Shown: positions 51,977-61,800 of the stretch, in pieces | Layout: each line of letters opens with the position of its first letter | Numbering within the stretch: position 1 is the first letter of the stretch | Notes under the pieces: generated by a model | Seen by the model: only the letters and a program-made list of their open reading frames with translations | Database searches by the model: none | What the model was told of the DNA's origin: nothing | Program-made: the position numbers and the translations under genes | Assembly: GCA_910588065.1 (NCBI GenBank) | Contig: CAJUPZ010000003.1 | Coordinates: 99,391 to 163,390 of the forward strand | Length of the DNA stretch: 64,000 nt | Source: an uncultured Muribaculaceae bacterium | GTDB taxonomy: Bacteria > Bacteroidota > Bacteroidia > Bacteroidales > Muribaculaceae | Direction of reading: 5' to 3'

Positions 51977-52729
51977 TCAGTATCCGAATATCTGCTGGTT
52001 TTCATGTACCTCCACCATTGCCCTGAAAATAAAGAAATCGGTGGGGGTGGTTATTTTTATATTCTCCATCGGCCCGATGATAGTGTGCACAGTGTAGCCG
52101 TGCTGGCTCATCATCGTGCAGCTGTCAATATAATCGTTGCGGCCCTCCCGGCGCGCCTGCTCATGAACGCTGAGAATATCTGCAAGCCTGAACGACTGCG
52201 GCGCCCGGGCTATCAGACTGTCTGCCCGGGACGGTATTTCAAGTGAACCGTCAGGCTGGTTGACAATGAATGTCTCCGTAGCCGGCACACAGGTGATGCA
52301 GTTGCCATGCTCGTTCACCGCATTTATATTGTCAGTAATGGTGGCCTCTGTTATCAGAGGGCGCACACCGTCATGGATAAGCACATTGCAGTCCGCGCCA
52401 TACACGTCGCGCGCCGCACACAGGCCGTTGTATATACTCTCCTGCCCCGTGGCTCCGCCGGCAACAATCGCGCCGACCTTGCCTATCTCAAACTTATTCA
52501 ACTGCTTGTGAAGATATGGAATCCACTCCTCTATGCACGCAACCACTATGCCGTCAATCATCGGGTGGTTGTCAAACAGCTCGAGGGTGTAAACTATCAC
52601 AGGCTTGCCGCCCAGCTCAAGAAACTGCTTGGGCTTGGACACAGTGCGCATACGCTTGCCTGCGCCGCCGGCAAATATCACCGCTATATTTTTAGGCTTT
52701 TTGTTTGACATATCCTGAATCCGGGTCAT
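51977..52729 (-). CDS. CTP-dependent cytidylyltransferase, TarI/IspD family
   Basis: 250 residues. G-G-A-G-K-R-M near 22, K-P-K-Q-F-L-E-L, I-H-D-G-V-R-P near 115 and the late N-I-K-I-T-T-P-T-D-F match the IspD/TarI family. TarI makes CDP-ribitol; IspD makes CDP-methylerythritol in the MEP pathway. The neighbours (LicD, SDR, glycosyltransferases) favour the TarI-like role, as with human ISPD/CRPPA. A true ispD elsewhere in the genome would be expected, since ispG is present. ATG overlaps the upstream stop (ATGA); an ATG six codons on is an alternative. Confidence 0.88.
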   Translation of the reverse strand: MTRIQDMSNKKPKNIAVIFAGGAGKRMRTVSKPKQFLELGGKPVIVYTLELFDNHPMIDGIVVACIEEWIPYLHKQLNKFEIGKVGAIVAGGATGQESIYNGLCAARDVYGADCNVLIHDGVRPLITEATITDNINAVNEHGNCITCVPATETFIVNQPDGSLEIPSRADSLIARAPQSFRLADILSVHEQARREGRNDYIDSCTMMSQHGYTVHTIIGPMENIKITTPTDFFIFRAMVEVHENQQIFGY

Positions 52730-53565
52730 ACTATATCCTGAAAACGGTCCGGTATCCGGGCCACATATTTGAGACCGTATGTTGTGGGCTTGTTAAGCGC
52801 AAAAATCGGGCGGCAGAGGGTCTGCATCAACCGCAGGAGCCCCACCAGTCTGTCCCAGTTGCCCGCCTTGAGTCTTGAAATTCTGGCGATAGCCCGCTGG
52901 CGCTTGAGCTGATGGCGGGTCCATCCGCCGGCAACCCGGCTCTCATCTGCGGAAATCTCTCGCAGATACTCCAGGTCCGCCCCTCCGAAATGAAACAGAT
53001 ACAGCCCCTTGGCTATATGGAAATTCTCACCCTTGACCCTGTGGCAACCGGCACCCCATGTCAGCGGGCGAGTGATTACCGACGGCTTGGTGTACCGCGA
53101 ATAGAGCCAACCTCTGTGACGCTGCTGCAGAAACGGCTTGTTGAAATCAATCTTAGCCTCTGTTTCAAGATGCTGCAACACATCCACTCCGAGACCGGAG
53201 TGGCAGCTGTGAGCCGGCAGCGCGCTCAGAAAGTCGGCCAGCTCCACACCTAAAGCCGGATCCACCACCAGAAACTCATCGGCATCGGTGGATATCACCA
53301 TGTCCGCACCCTGTTCAAACAGCTTGCGGGCACATTCCGACACAAACCGGGAGCGCTGCCGCTCGGTGGAAACAACATTGCCCTGCATCTTCGGCACAAG
53401 CTCAGTGTGGGTTCCCTCGCAGAAATCAGGCACCTCCTGATCCTCGCCATCGAAAAAAATGTACAGATTGCCCTTGCCGAGGCACGAACCGTAGTAATCG
53501 ACCCATTTCTGCAGAAACCGGTCGTTGCGCACCATTGTTATAGCTTTTATATCTTTCCTATTCAT
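52726..53565 (-). CDS. Glycosyltransferase (Glyco_tranf_2_4 / GT2-like)
   Basis: 279 residues. The start A-I-T-M-V-R-N-D-R-F-L-Q-K-W-V-D-Y-Y-G and the DxD site S-T-D-A-D-E-F-L near 92 mark the Glyco_tranf_2_4 group of inverting glycosyltransferases. The basic C-terminus may contact the membrane. First gene of the seven-gene surface-glycan operon; sugar and acceptor unknown. Confidence 0.85.
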   Translation of the reverse strand: MNRKDIKAITMVRNDRFLQKWVDYYGSCLGKGNLYIFFDGEDQEVPDFCEGTHTELVPKMQGNVVSTERQRSRFVSECARKLFEQGADMVISTDADEFLVVDPALGVELADFLSALPAHSCHSGLGVDVLQHLETEAKIDFNKPFLQQRHRGWLYSRYTKPSVITRPLTWGAGCHRVKGENFHIAKGLYLFHFGGADLEYLREISADESRVAGGWTRHQLKRQRAIARISRLKAGNWDRLVGLLRLMQTLCRPIFALNKPTTYGLKYVARIPDRFQDIV

Positions 53566-53586
53566 AGACTATGTTTGTTTCGCCTA

Positions 53587-53594
53587 CAAATCTA
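53587..53594 (-). promoter_or_regulatory. Possible promoter -7 box of the glycan operon
   Basis: Minus strand TAGATTTG, a TAnnTTTG match, 21 bases before the ATG at 53565. A TTG is present upstream but at only 14 bases, so the match is partial. Confidence 0.4.
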
Positions 53595-53666
53595 AGATAA
53601 AAATCCCACAATATCCGCATATTATACCATTTCATTAGCATTTTTGAACAAAAGTTGCGCTATCTC

Positions 53667-53697
53667 TTTGCCATACACAAAAATATTGCTAACTTTG
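53667..53697 (+). promoter_or_regulatory. Promoter of the TPR membrane protein gene
   Basis: TTTG (53667-53670), 19 bases, TAACTTTG (53690-53697): a full Bacteroidota promoter, about 75 bases before the ATG at 53773. Confidence 0.8.
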
Positions 53698-53772
53698 CCG
53701 CTCGGAAATTGCTGCCCTCTGACAGCGGCTCTTTCCGCATATAACTTCTAAATCAAGGAAACTACATCAAAT

Positions 53773-54453
53773 ATGGCTAAAAATCACGAAAGCGAAACCC
53801 GCACATCGCTCGACGACCTTAACGACCAGCTCACCGGACTTGAAATGAAAGTCCAGGACAACCAGAAAAAAATCATGTGGGGCATAGTTGCGGTCCTCGC
53901 TGTTGTTTGTCTAATTCTCGTATGGGTTTACGCAGTACGCCGCCCGGGAATCGAAGCCGCCGACAATGCTGTCGGTCAGGCAGATATGACACTGAACCTC
54001 GGCAACGACTCTCTCGCCCTCGCCCAGTACAAGCAGGTGGCCGACGACTATGGCTATGACGCCGGAAACCGCGCCGCTCTCAACGCCGCCATCATTCTCT
54101 ACAACCACAAGCAGTATGAGGAAGCAATCAACTACCTCAAGAAATATTCCCCCGCCGAATCCATCATCGGAGCCTCAAGCCAGTCTCTCATGGGCGATTG
54201 CTATGTAAACCTCAAGGATTACGACAAGGCGATCGACTGCTTCCGCAAGGCTACCAAGATTTCTGACAACAATCCCCACTACACCCCCGCTTTCCTGATG
54301 AAGGAAGCAACTGTGCAGCGCGAACTCAAAAACTACAAGGCTGAAGCAGAGCTCTACCGCGAAATAGAGACAAAATATCCCCGCTACGGCATGGAAACAG
54401 GCATTGAGATTGAAAAATACCTCAAACGCGCCGAACTCCAGGCCGGCGAATGA
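53773..54453 (+). CDS. Membrane-anchored TPR protein
   Basis: 226 residues. A short charged N-terminus is followed by one membrane helix (about 35-55, I-M-W-G-I-V-A-V-L-A-V-V-C-L-I-L-V) and then TPR repeats, for example A-L-A-Q-Y-K-Q-V-A-D-D-Y-G and S-L-M-G-D-C-Y-V-N-L-K-D-Y-D-K-A-I-D-C-F-R-K-A. Topology resembles YfgM-type proteins, which work near the Sec translocon, but no specific role is known for this one. A consensus promoter lies upstream and another before the next gene. Confidence 0.85.
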   Translation: MAKNHESETRTSLDDLNDQLTGLEMKVQDNQKKIMWGIVAVLAVVCLILVWVYAVRRPGIEAADNAVGQADMTLNLGNDSLALAQYKQVADDYGYDAGNRAALNAAIILYNHKQYEEAINYLKKYSPAESIIGASSQSLMGDCYVNLKDYDKAIDCFRKATKISDNNPHYTPAFLMKEATVQRELKNYKAEAELYREIETKYPRYGMETGIEIEKYLKRAELQAGE

Positions 54454-54469
54454 TAAAAGCACTCCGATT

Positions 54470-54499
54470 TTGATGCTTGGCCGATAATGCCTATCTTTG
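54470..54499 (+). promoter_or_regulatory. Promoter of yceD-rpmF
   Basis: TTG (54470-54472), 19 bases, TATCTTTG (54492-54499): full consensus arrangement, 24 bases before the GTG start at 54524. Confidence 0.8.
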
Positions 54500-54523
54500 C
54501 AAAGACTTTTTAATTAAACCTCT

Positions 54524-55111
54524 GTGGGAAAATTTACAGAATACAAGCTGCCGCTGAAAAGCATGCCCGCGGGAACTCATGATTTCGAGTACACCCTCGG
54601 CAAGACATTCTTCACCAATATGGAGAGTGAGGATATTCATGATGCCGACCTTAAGGTAGCACTGTCTGTTGTCCACAAAGGCGACCTCTACGAACTGAAC
54701 TTCGCAATCACAGGCACCATCACACTCATCTGCGACAGATGCCTCGACGACCTCGAATTTCCCGTTGACACCACCTATCACATCAATGTGAAATACGGCG
54801 AGGACTACAACGACGACTCCGACAACCTGCTCGTTATCCCCGAAAGCGACAACTACCTCAATGTCGCATACATGATCTACGACACGGTTGCCCTCACAAT
54901 ACCTATCAAGCATGTGCACCCGCTGGGCAAATGCAACCGCCAGATGAGCGCCTTGCTGAAGAAACACCGCGCCACCGACCCCAACGACGAAGACGCAGCT
55001 CTGGAAGACCAGCTGATGGACGAAATAGACCAGATGGACTCCGCTGACGACCGGCGTGCGACAGACCCCCGGTGGGACGGCCTCAAAAACTTCAAAACCG
55101 ATAACGAATAA
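54524..55111 (+). CDS. yceD: YceD/DUF177 family protein
   Basis: 195 residues with a GTG start at 54524, which is the only start giving the conserved N-terminus (F-T-E-Y-K-L-P-L-K). The DUF177 core contains L-I-C-D-R-C-L-D-D-L-E-F-P-V near 75. It is almost always upstream of rpmF, as here (26-base gap). In plants and bacteria the family is needed for 23S rRNA processing or accumulation. Acidic C-terminal tail. Confidence 0.9.
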   Translation: MGKFTEYKLPLKSMPAGTHDFEYTLGKTFFTNMESEDIHDADLKVALSVVHKGDLYELNFAITGTITLICDRCLDDLEFPVDTTYHINVKYGEDYNDDSDNLLVIPESDNYLNVAYMIYDTVALTIPIKHVHPLGKCNRQMSALLKKHRATDPNDEDAALEDQLMDEIDQMDSADDRRATDPRWDGLKNFKTDNE

Positions 55112-55137
55112 TTAACGATTTATAGAATTATAAAACA

Positions 55138-55323
55138 ATGGCACATCCTAAACGAAAACAATCAAAGACACGCACAGCGAAGCGTCGCACTCACGACAAG
55201 GCCGTTGCCCCCACTCTCGCACTCTGCCCCAACTGCGGTGCATGGCACATCTACCACACTGTTTGCGGCGAATGCGGTTACTACCGTGGCAAATTAGCCA
55301 TCGAAAAGCCCGCTGCTGTCTGA
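55138..55323 (+). CDS. rpmF: 50S ribosomal protein L32
   Basis: 61 residues. M-A-H-P-K-R-K-Q-S-K-T-R at the start and four cysteines (30, 33, 43, 46) in C-P-N-C and C-G-E-C form the zinc-binding L32 version. Normal length. Followed by a hairpin with a T run before fabH. Confidence 0.97.
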   Translation: MAHPKRKQSKTRTAKRRTHDKAVAPTLALCPNCGAWHIYHTVCGECGYYRGKLAIEKPAAV

Positions 55324-55357
55324 ACTTCAGCTATCTTACAGCTGTTGTGTAAATATC

Positions 55358-55398
55358 ATCTCCCGAATTTTACGGCATCGCCTGTTTGGGAGATTTTC
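55358..55398 (+). terminator. Terminator or attenuator between rpmF and fabH
   Basis: ATCTCCC (55358-55364) pairs with GGGAGAT (55388-55394), followed by TTTTCT. The loop is 23 bases. A second small hairpin CAGCT/AGCTG lies just after the rpmF stop. It would lower read-through into fabH. Confidence 0.6.
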
Positions 55399-55423
55399 TA
55401 CATTAACATAAACTATTCAGAAT

Positions 55424-56407
55424 ATGATATACGCGAGAATTTCCGGCATCGCTTCATACGTGCCTGAGGATATACTCGACAACGAGATGCTATCTCAGAT
55501 GGTTGACACCAACGACGAGTGGATAACAACACGCGTTGGAATCAAACAGCGCAGAATCCTCAAACAGGATGGCACCGGCTCCTCTTTCCTCGGCATGAAA
55601 GCTGTTGAAAAACTCCTCGCCGACACCGGCACTGCCGCAGAAGATGTTGAGCTCCTGATTTGCGCGACTTCAAACCCCGACTACCGCTTCCCCTCCACCG
55701 GCAGCGTGATAGCCCACGAATGTGGATTGAAAAACGCCTACGCCTACGACATTCAGGCCGCTTGCGCCGGTTTCATCGTTGCGCTGGAAGATGCCGCCGC
55801 GTATGTCCGCTCCGGCCTCCGCAAAAAAGTTATCGTGGTGGCTGCCGAAAAGATGTCTTCGATGGTCAACTACTCTGACAGAAGCACCTGCCCCCTGTTC
55901 GGCGACGCAGCCGCTGCAGTGCTCGTTGAGCCCACTGAGGAGCGCGCAGGCGTTATCGACGCTGTTTTCCATGTTGACGGCACCGGACGCGACCATCTGC
56001 TCATGAAGGCCGGCGGCTCCGTTCACCCCGCGACCCACGAAACCATCGATGCAGGCGACCATTACATCTTCCAGGATGGACGCCATGTGTACAAGCACGC
56101 TGTCACAGACATGCTCGAGAGCACTCTTGATATCTGCAAGCGCAATAACCTCACAATGGACGATGTGGACTACCTGATTCCCCATCAGGCAAACCTCCGC
56201 ATCATCGAGGCTGTGAGCCAGCGCGCAGGCATTGACCACGACAAAGTGCTGGTCAACATCAAGCACTACGGCAACACAAGCGCCGCCTCGATACCCCTTT
56301 GCCTCGATGAGTACAAAAACAAACTCAAAAAAGGCGACAAACTTGTGCTGACTGCTTTCGGTGCAGGCTTCACATGGGGCGCTATGTACCTCATCTGGGA
56401 CATCTAA
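55424..56407 (+). CDS. fabH: 3-oxoacyl-ACP synthase III
   Basis: 327 residues. FabH starts fatty acid synthesis by joining acetyl-CoA (or a branched acyl-CoA) with malonyl-ACP. Active-site Cys114 in Q-A-A-C-A-G-F, His in I-P-H-Q-A-N-L-R-I and Asn in K-H-Y-G-N-T-S-A-A-S complete the triad. The yceD-rpmF-fabH order is widely conserved. era follows after a hairpin. Confidence 0.97.
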   Translation: MIYARISGIASYVPEDILDNEMLSQMVDTNDEWITTRVGIKQRRILKQDGTGSSFLGMKAVEKLLADTGTAAEDVELLICATSNPDYRFPSTGSVIAHECGLKNAYAYDIQAACAGFIVALEDAAAYVRSGLRKKVIVVAAEKMSSMVNYSDRSTCPLFGDAAAAVLVEPTEERAGVIDAVFHVDGTGRDHLLMKAGGSVHPATHETIDAGDHYIFQDGRHVYKHAVTDMLESTLDICKRNNLTMDDVDYLIPHQANLRIIEAVSQRAGIDHDKVLVNIKHYGNTSAASIPLCLDEYKNKLKKGDKLVLTAFGAGFTWGAMYLIWDI

Positions 56408-56444
56408 GCACCCGCCTCAAGGCCGCTTTCAAAAAAATACAGTG

Positions 56445-56478
56445 AGAATAGCATCTTTTAAGGTGCTATTCTTGTTTT
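56445..56478 (+). terminator. Terminator between fabH and era
   Basis: AGAATAGCA (56445-56453) pairs with TGCTATTCT (56464-56472), followed by TGTTTTAAT. Probably partial, since era has no clear promoter of its own in the remaining bases. Confidence 0.65.
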
Positions 56479-56530
56479 AATATAGCAGGCTATACCCAGC
56501 GTGCCTTCAGTAACCAAAAAATTCAAGTAT

Positions 56531-57421
56531 ATGGAGAACAAACATAAAGCCGGCTTCGTAAATATCGTCGGAAACCCCAACGTTGGTAAATCAACCCTGA
56601 TGAACGACCTTGTCGGGGAGCGCGTGAGCATCATCACCTCAAAAGCCCAGACAACCCGCCACAGAATCATGGGCATAGTGAACACTCCGGAATACCAGAT
56701 AGTGTTTTCCGACACCCCCGGTGTGCTCGCCCCTAAATACAAACTCCAGGAAAGCATGCTCGGCTACTCGGAGGGTGCCCTGACCGATGCCGACATCCTG
56801 CTATATGTCACAGACGTAGTCGAAGACCCCACAAAAAATGCCGACTTCCTTGCGAAAGTAGCAAAAGAGAAGGTGCCTGTGCTGCTTGTAATCAACAAGA
56901 TTGACCTGCTGAAAAATCAGGGCGACCTCGAGATGGTGGTTGACAAATGGAAACAGCTTCTCCCCAACGCCGAGATTTTTCCCACATCGGCCAAAGAGCA
57001 CTTCAATGTGGCTAACCTCATGACCCGCATCGTCGAACTGCTGCCCGAAAGCGAACCATATTTCGGCAAAGACGCCCTCACTGACAAGCCCGCACGATTC
57101 TTCGTCACAGAAATCATCCGCGAGAAAATACTCCTCAACTACGACAAGGAGGTGCCCTACTCCGCCGAGGTGATTGTTGAGAAATTTGACGAAAAGGAGG
57201 GTGCGATACACATCATGGCCGTGATATATGTTGAGCGCGACAGCCAGAAAGGCATTCTCATCGGCAAGGGCGGCAGCAAACTCAAAAAAGTGGGCACCGA
57301 CGCCCGCAAGGACATCGAGACATTCTTCGGCAAGCGTGTGTACCTCGAACTGTTTGTGAAAGTGGAGCCCAACTGGCGAAACCGCGACAACAAACTCCGC
57401 TCTTTCGGCTACATAGAGTAA
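56531..57421 (+). CDS. era: GTPase Era
   Basis: 296 residues from ATG 56531. GTP motifs G-N-P-N-V-G-K-S, D-T-P-G-V and N-K-I-D are present, and the C-terminal KH domain has G-I-L-I-G-K-G-G-S-K-L-K-K. Era binds 16S rRNA and helps 30S maturation. A GTG ten codons upstream is possible but lacks conserved residues. der follows 53 bases downstream with its own promoter box. Confidence 0.97.
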   Translation: MENKHKAGFVNIVGNPNVGKSTLMNDLVGERVSIITSKAQTTRHRIMGIVNTPEYQIVFSDTPGVLAPKYKLQESMLGYSEGALTDADILLYVTDVVEDPTKNADFLAKVAKEKVPVLLVINKIDLLKNQGDLEMVVDKWKQLLPNAEIFPTSAKEHFNVANLMTRIVELLPESEPYFGKDALTDKPARFFVTEIIREKILLNYDKEVPYSAEVIVEKFDEKEGAIHIMAVIYVERDSQKGILIGKGGSKLKKVGTDARKDIETFFGKRVYLELFVKVEPNWRNRDNKLRSFGYIE

Positions 57422-57422
57422 A

Positions 57423-57447
57423 TTAACAACTTTATTTGTTAACTTTG
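57423..57447 (+). promoter_or_regulatory. Inverted repeat and -7 box before der
   Basis: TTAACAA (57423-57429) and TTGTTAA (57436-57442) form a dyad with a six-base spacer. Its right arm overlaps TAACTTTG (57440-57447), an exact -7 box. Position 27 bases before the der ATG suits an operator or simply an A/T-rich start region. Confidence 0.5.
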
Positions 57448-57474
57448 TAGTCTTAAATTAACGAAAAGATAGAT

Positions 57475-58791
57475 ATGTCACAACTTGTAGCTATTGTAGG
57501 ACGACCCAATGTGGGCAAATCCACACTCTTCAACCGACTCACGCAGAGCCGCACAGCCATTGTTGACGACACCGCCGGCACTACCCGCGACCGTCAGTAT
57601 GGCAAGGTTGACTGGAACGGCAAAGAGTTTTCAATTGTCGATACCGGCGGATGGGTGGTAAACTCAGATGATATTTTTGAGGAGGAAATCAACAAACAGG
57701 TTCATGTGGCTATCGAACAGGCCGACGAGATTCTTTTTGTTGTGGATGCGATGAACGGAATCACCGACCTTGACGACAGGGTGGCCGAGATTCTGCGCCG
57801 CTCGCGCAAACCGGTGATTCTCGTTGCCAATAAAGTTGACTCCAACGATTGGCTTTACAATGTGCCCGAATTCTACGGACTCGGACTCGGAGAGCCATAT
57901 CCCATAAGCGCGGTCAACGGCTTCGGCACAGGCGACCTTCTGGATGAGGTGGTGAAAAAACTGCCCGAAAAGGAGGAGGAAGACGAGCAGCTTGACGATA
58001 TACCGAAATTCGCTATCGTAGGCCGACCGAATGCCGGAAAATCATCCATCATCAACGCCTTCATCGGCGAGGACCGCAACATTGTGACCGACATTGCAGG
58101 CACAACCCGCGACAGCATCTACACCCGCTACAACAAATTCGGCTTCGACTTCTATCTGGTGGACACCGCCGGCATACGAAAAAAAGCGAAAGTGAGCGAA
58201 GATATTGAGTACTACTCTGTTATCCGCTCAATCCGTGCCATCGAAGCCAGCGATGTGTGCATACTGATGATTGACGCAACCCGCGGCATCGAGGCCCAGG
58301 ATGTCAACATCTTCTCGCTCATACAGCGCAACAAGAAGGGTCTTGTGGTGTGCGTGAACAAATGGGACCTCGTGCAGGATAAATCGCAGGTTGCCATCAA
58401 GCACTTCGAGGATACCATCCGCGAGCGCTTCGCCCCGTTCACCGACTTTCCCATCATATTCTCTTCCGCCCTTACAAAGCAGCGCATTTTCAAGGTGCTC
58501 GAAACAGCTGTGGAGGTTTACCAAAACCGCAAGAGAATAGTGCCCACATCGCAGCTCAACACAGTGATGCAAGAGGTGATAGCGGCATATCCGCCCCCTG
58601 CAAACAAAGGCAAATATGTGAAGATCAAGTATGTGACAATGCTCAAAGGGGCTGTTGTGCCCTCCTTCATATTCTTCTGCAACCTGCCGCAGTGGGTCAA
58701 GGAGCCATACCGCCGCTACCTTGAGAATAAAATCAGGGAAAACTGGGACTTCTCCGGCACCCCCATAAACGTATTCATGCGCGAAAAATAA
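57475..58791 (+). CDS. der: GTPase Der (EngA)
   Basis: 438 residues with two GTPase domains in tandem: G-R-P-N-V-G-K-S / D-T-G-G-W / N-K-V-D, then G-R-P-N-A-G-K-S / D-T-A-G-I / N-K-W-D, and a C-terminal KH-like domain. Der is needed for 50S subunit maturation. It is the last of the plus-strand group and converges with mfd, 13 bases apart. Confidence 0.98.
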   Translation: MSQLVAIVGRPNVGKSTLFNRLTQSRTAIVDDTAGTTRDRQYGKVDWNGKEFSIVDTGGWVVNSDDIFEEEINKQVHVAIEQADEILFVVDAMNGITDLDDRVAEILRRSRKPVILVANKVDSNDWLYNVPEFYGLGLGEPYPISAVNGFGTGDLLDEVVKKLPEKEEEDEQLDDIPKFAIVGRPNAGKSSIINAFIGEDRNIVTDIAGTTRDSIYTRYNKFGFDFYLVDTAGIRKKAKVSEDIEYYSVIRSIRAIEASDVCILMIDATRGIEAQDVNIFSLIQRNKKGLVVCVNKWDLVQDKSQVAIKHFEDTIRERFAPFTDFPIIFSSALTKQRIFKVLETAVEVYQNRKRIVPTSQLNTVMQEVIAAYPPPANKGKYVKIKYVTMLKGAVVPSFIFFCNLPQWVKEPYRRYLENKIRENWDFSGTPINVFMREK

Positions 58792-58804
58792 TCTCCAACG
58801 CGCG

Positions 58805-61800
58805 CTAAAGCGCGGGGAGGGAGTGGATTGAGTCGAGGATAGCAACCGCATCCTCGACTTTTTTTACATCGGTGATGGCGAAGCTGCGGCGGCCGTTGTT
58901 CTCGCGGATGCGGCATCGCTTGGGGTTGTCCTGAAGGTAATGCAGTATGCGGCCGAACATGGGGCTCTGGTAGTAAGCCTTGTTGGAATCATCCACAAAA
59001 TAGATGTACATGCTGCCCTGTTTCAGCGCAACCTTTTCTATACCGAGCTGACGTGCAAGACGGCGCAGGCGCGGAATGCGGAGCAACTCGGCGGTTTCAT
59101 GCGGTATTTTGCCGAAACGGTCAAGCAGCTTGCTCTTGAACGCACGCAGGTCAAGCTCGCGCTCAATGCTGTCAAGCTCCTGATACAGAGCTATGCGCTC
59201 GCTCTCCTGAGGCACATAGCCGGCGGGTAGCAGCAGCTCCATATCGCTTTCTATAACACAGTCAGTGGCATATTCCTGCTCCGATTCGGGTGCGTCGGTG
59301 ACATCCTCGCCGGCAAACTCCTCGTTTCGCAGCTCGGTCACAGCCTCATGCAGAATCTTCTGGTATGTCTCATAGCCGAGGTCGGCGATGAAACCGCTCT
59401 GCTCGGCGCCGAGCAGATTTCCGGCACCGCGGATGTCAAGGTCCTGCATGGCGATGTGTATTCCGCTGCCAAGGTCGCTGAACCCCTCTATGGCCTGCAG
59501 ACGGCGGCGCGCTGTCGGCGACAGCGGCACATGGGGCGGCACAAGAAGGTAGCAGAATGCCTTGCGGCTGCTGCGGCCCACACGCCCGCGCAGCTGATGA
59601 AGCTCGCTGAGTCCGAAATTCTGCGCATTGTTGATAATCATGGTGTTGACATTCGGCATATCAATGCCGCTCTCGATGATTGTGGTGGCAAGCAACACAT
59701 CATAATCATGATTCGCAAAGTCAAGAATCGCTTTTTCAAGCTTTTCAGGCGGCATCTGGCCATGGCCGACAATGCACCTCGCATCCGGCACAAGGCGTTT
59801 CACCATAGCCTCGAGTTCATGCAGCCCCTCGATGCGTGGATTGACAATAAACACCTGGCCGTTGCGCGACATCTCGAAGTTGATGGCCTCGGCAATGATG
59901 TCATCGTTGAGAGCGTTCACCGAGGTGACTATCGGATAGCGGTTTGCCGGCGGGGTGGTGATTGCCGAGAGGTCGCGCGCGCCCATGAGCGAGAATTGCA
60001 GTGTGCGCGGTATCGGTGTGGCGCTCATGGTGAGGGTGTCGACATTCGTCTTCATCTGTTTGAGCTTCTCCTTCACCGCCACACCGAATTTCTGCTCCTC
60101 GTCCACAACAAGCAGCCCCAGGTCCTTGAACTTCACCGTTGACCCGATGAGTTTATGGGTGCCTATAAGAATATCGATCTTACCCTCCGCAAGGTCAGCG
60201 AGAATCTGCTTCACCTGCTTGGGCGAGCGTGCTCGCGATATGTAGTCCACCCTCACAGGAAACTCTTTCAGTCTGTTCTTGAAGGTGTTATAGTGCTGGT
60301 AGGCGAGTACGGTCGTGGGCACAAGCACAGCGGTCTGCTTGCTGTCTGTGGCCGCCTTGAATGCCGCGCGGATTGCAATCTCTGTTTTGCCAAACCCCAC
60401 ATCGCCGCATATAAGTCGGTCCATCGGCTTGTCGCTCTCCATATCGGCCTTCACCGCCTGGGTGGCGGTGAGCTGGTCCGGGGTATCCTCGTATATGAAC
60501 GAAGCCTCGAGCTCCTGCTGCATATATGAGTCGGGGCTGAAACCGTAGCCCTTCTCCTGCTTTCGCGCCGCGTAAAGTTTTATCAGGTCGCGGGCTATAT
60601 CTTTGAGTTTTGACTTGGTGCGCTCCTTGACCCTGTTCCATGCGCCGCTGCCGAGCTTGTTGATTTTGGGCTCCACCCCCTCCTTGCCGCGGTATTTTGC
60701 AAGTTTGTGAAGCGCGTGGATCGACACAAAGATGGTATCGTTGTTGGCATACACCAGCTTAATCATCTCCTGAGTGCTGCCATTGACATTTGTGCGCAGC
60801 AATCCGGCGAACTTGCCCACACCATGATCCACATGCACAATATAGTCGCCCGGCTCAATTGCGCTCAGCTCCTTCAGCGACAGCGCCAGCTTGCCGGAGC
60901 GGGCACGGTCGCTCTTGAGGTTATATTTGTGGAAACGGTCAAAAATCTGGTGGTCGGTGAGCACACATATCTTCTGCAGGTGATCCACAAACCCTTCATG
61001 AAGCGTGCCTTTTACGGGAGTAAAGGTGATTTTGTCGCCGCGGTCGGCAAAAATTGCGTTCAGACGGTCAAACTGCTTTTCGCTGTCGCTCAAAATATAA
61101 AGCGTGTAGCCCTCGCCGAGCAACTTTTTAAAAGAGTCGCTGATCAGGTCAAAATTCTTGTGGTATATAGCCTGCGGCGAGCAGCGGAAATCAACTGACG
61201 TGCCCTCAACCGCCGATTCGGGGGCGGCTGCGGAAGTGAACTCAACGCGCTTGAACCGGCTGAACGCCTCGCTGAACTGCCCGGCATCAACAACATTGCT
61301 CATCGCATTCGAATCGCCCTCATCGGCAATTAGCGCGCTGCTGCTGAATGTCTCCGCTGCTACTGCGGCGATGCGGCTGAGAGTGTATTCGGCATCGCGC
61401 ACGGCAAACAGGGTTTTCGCATCCACGAATTCGAGCAGCGACTCACCGGACGCGGCATTCGCCACATTTGATGTTATCGCCACCTCATCAAACTTTTGCT
61501 CGGAAAGCTGCGTGGCGGTGTTGAACACCCTTATGGAGTCTATCTCATCGCCGAAAAAGTCGATTCTGAAAGGCAGCTCATTGCTGTAGCCGTAAATATC
61601 GAGAATAGAGCCGCGGTTAGCAAACTGTCCGGGTTCATACACATAGTCCACCTCGGTGAAGCCGTTCATGCGCAGCCATTCCAGGGTTTTGCCAAGATCC
61701 ACTTCAGTGCCCTTCTTAAGGCGGAGAGTATGGTCTGCGATCACCTTGCGCGGGGCAACCTTCTCGGCAAGAGCCTCAGGATATGTCACCACGAATCGCA

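Noticed and set aside
51977..52729. Calling this gene ispD of the MEP pathway outright
   Set aside because: The neighbours are LicD, an SDR and glycosyltransferases and the sequence is closer in feel to TarI; the MEP role stays possible but is not preferred.
59348..60142. 264-codon open frame antisense to mfd
   Set aside because: It mirrors the RecG-like translocase region of mfd and lacks its own signals.
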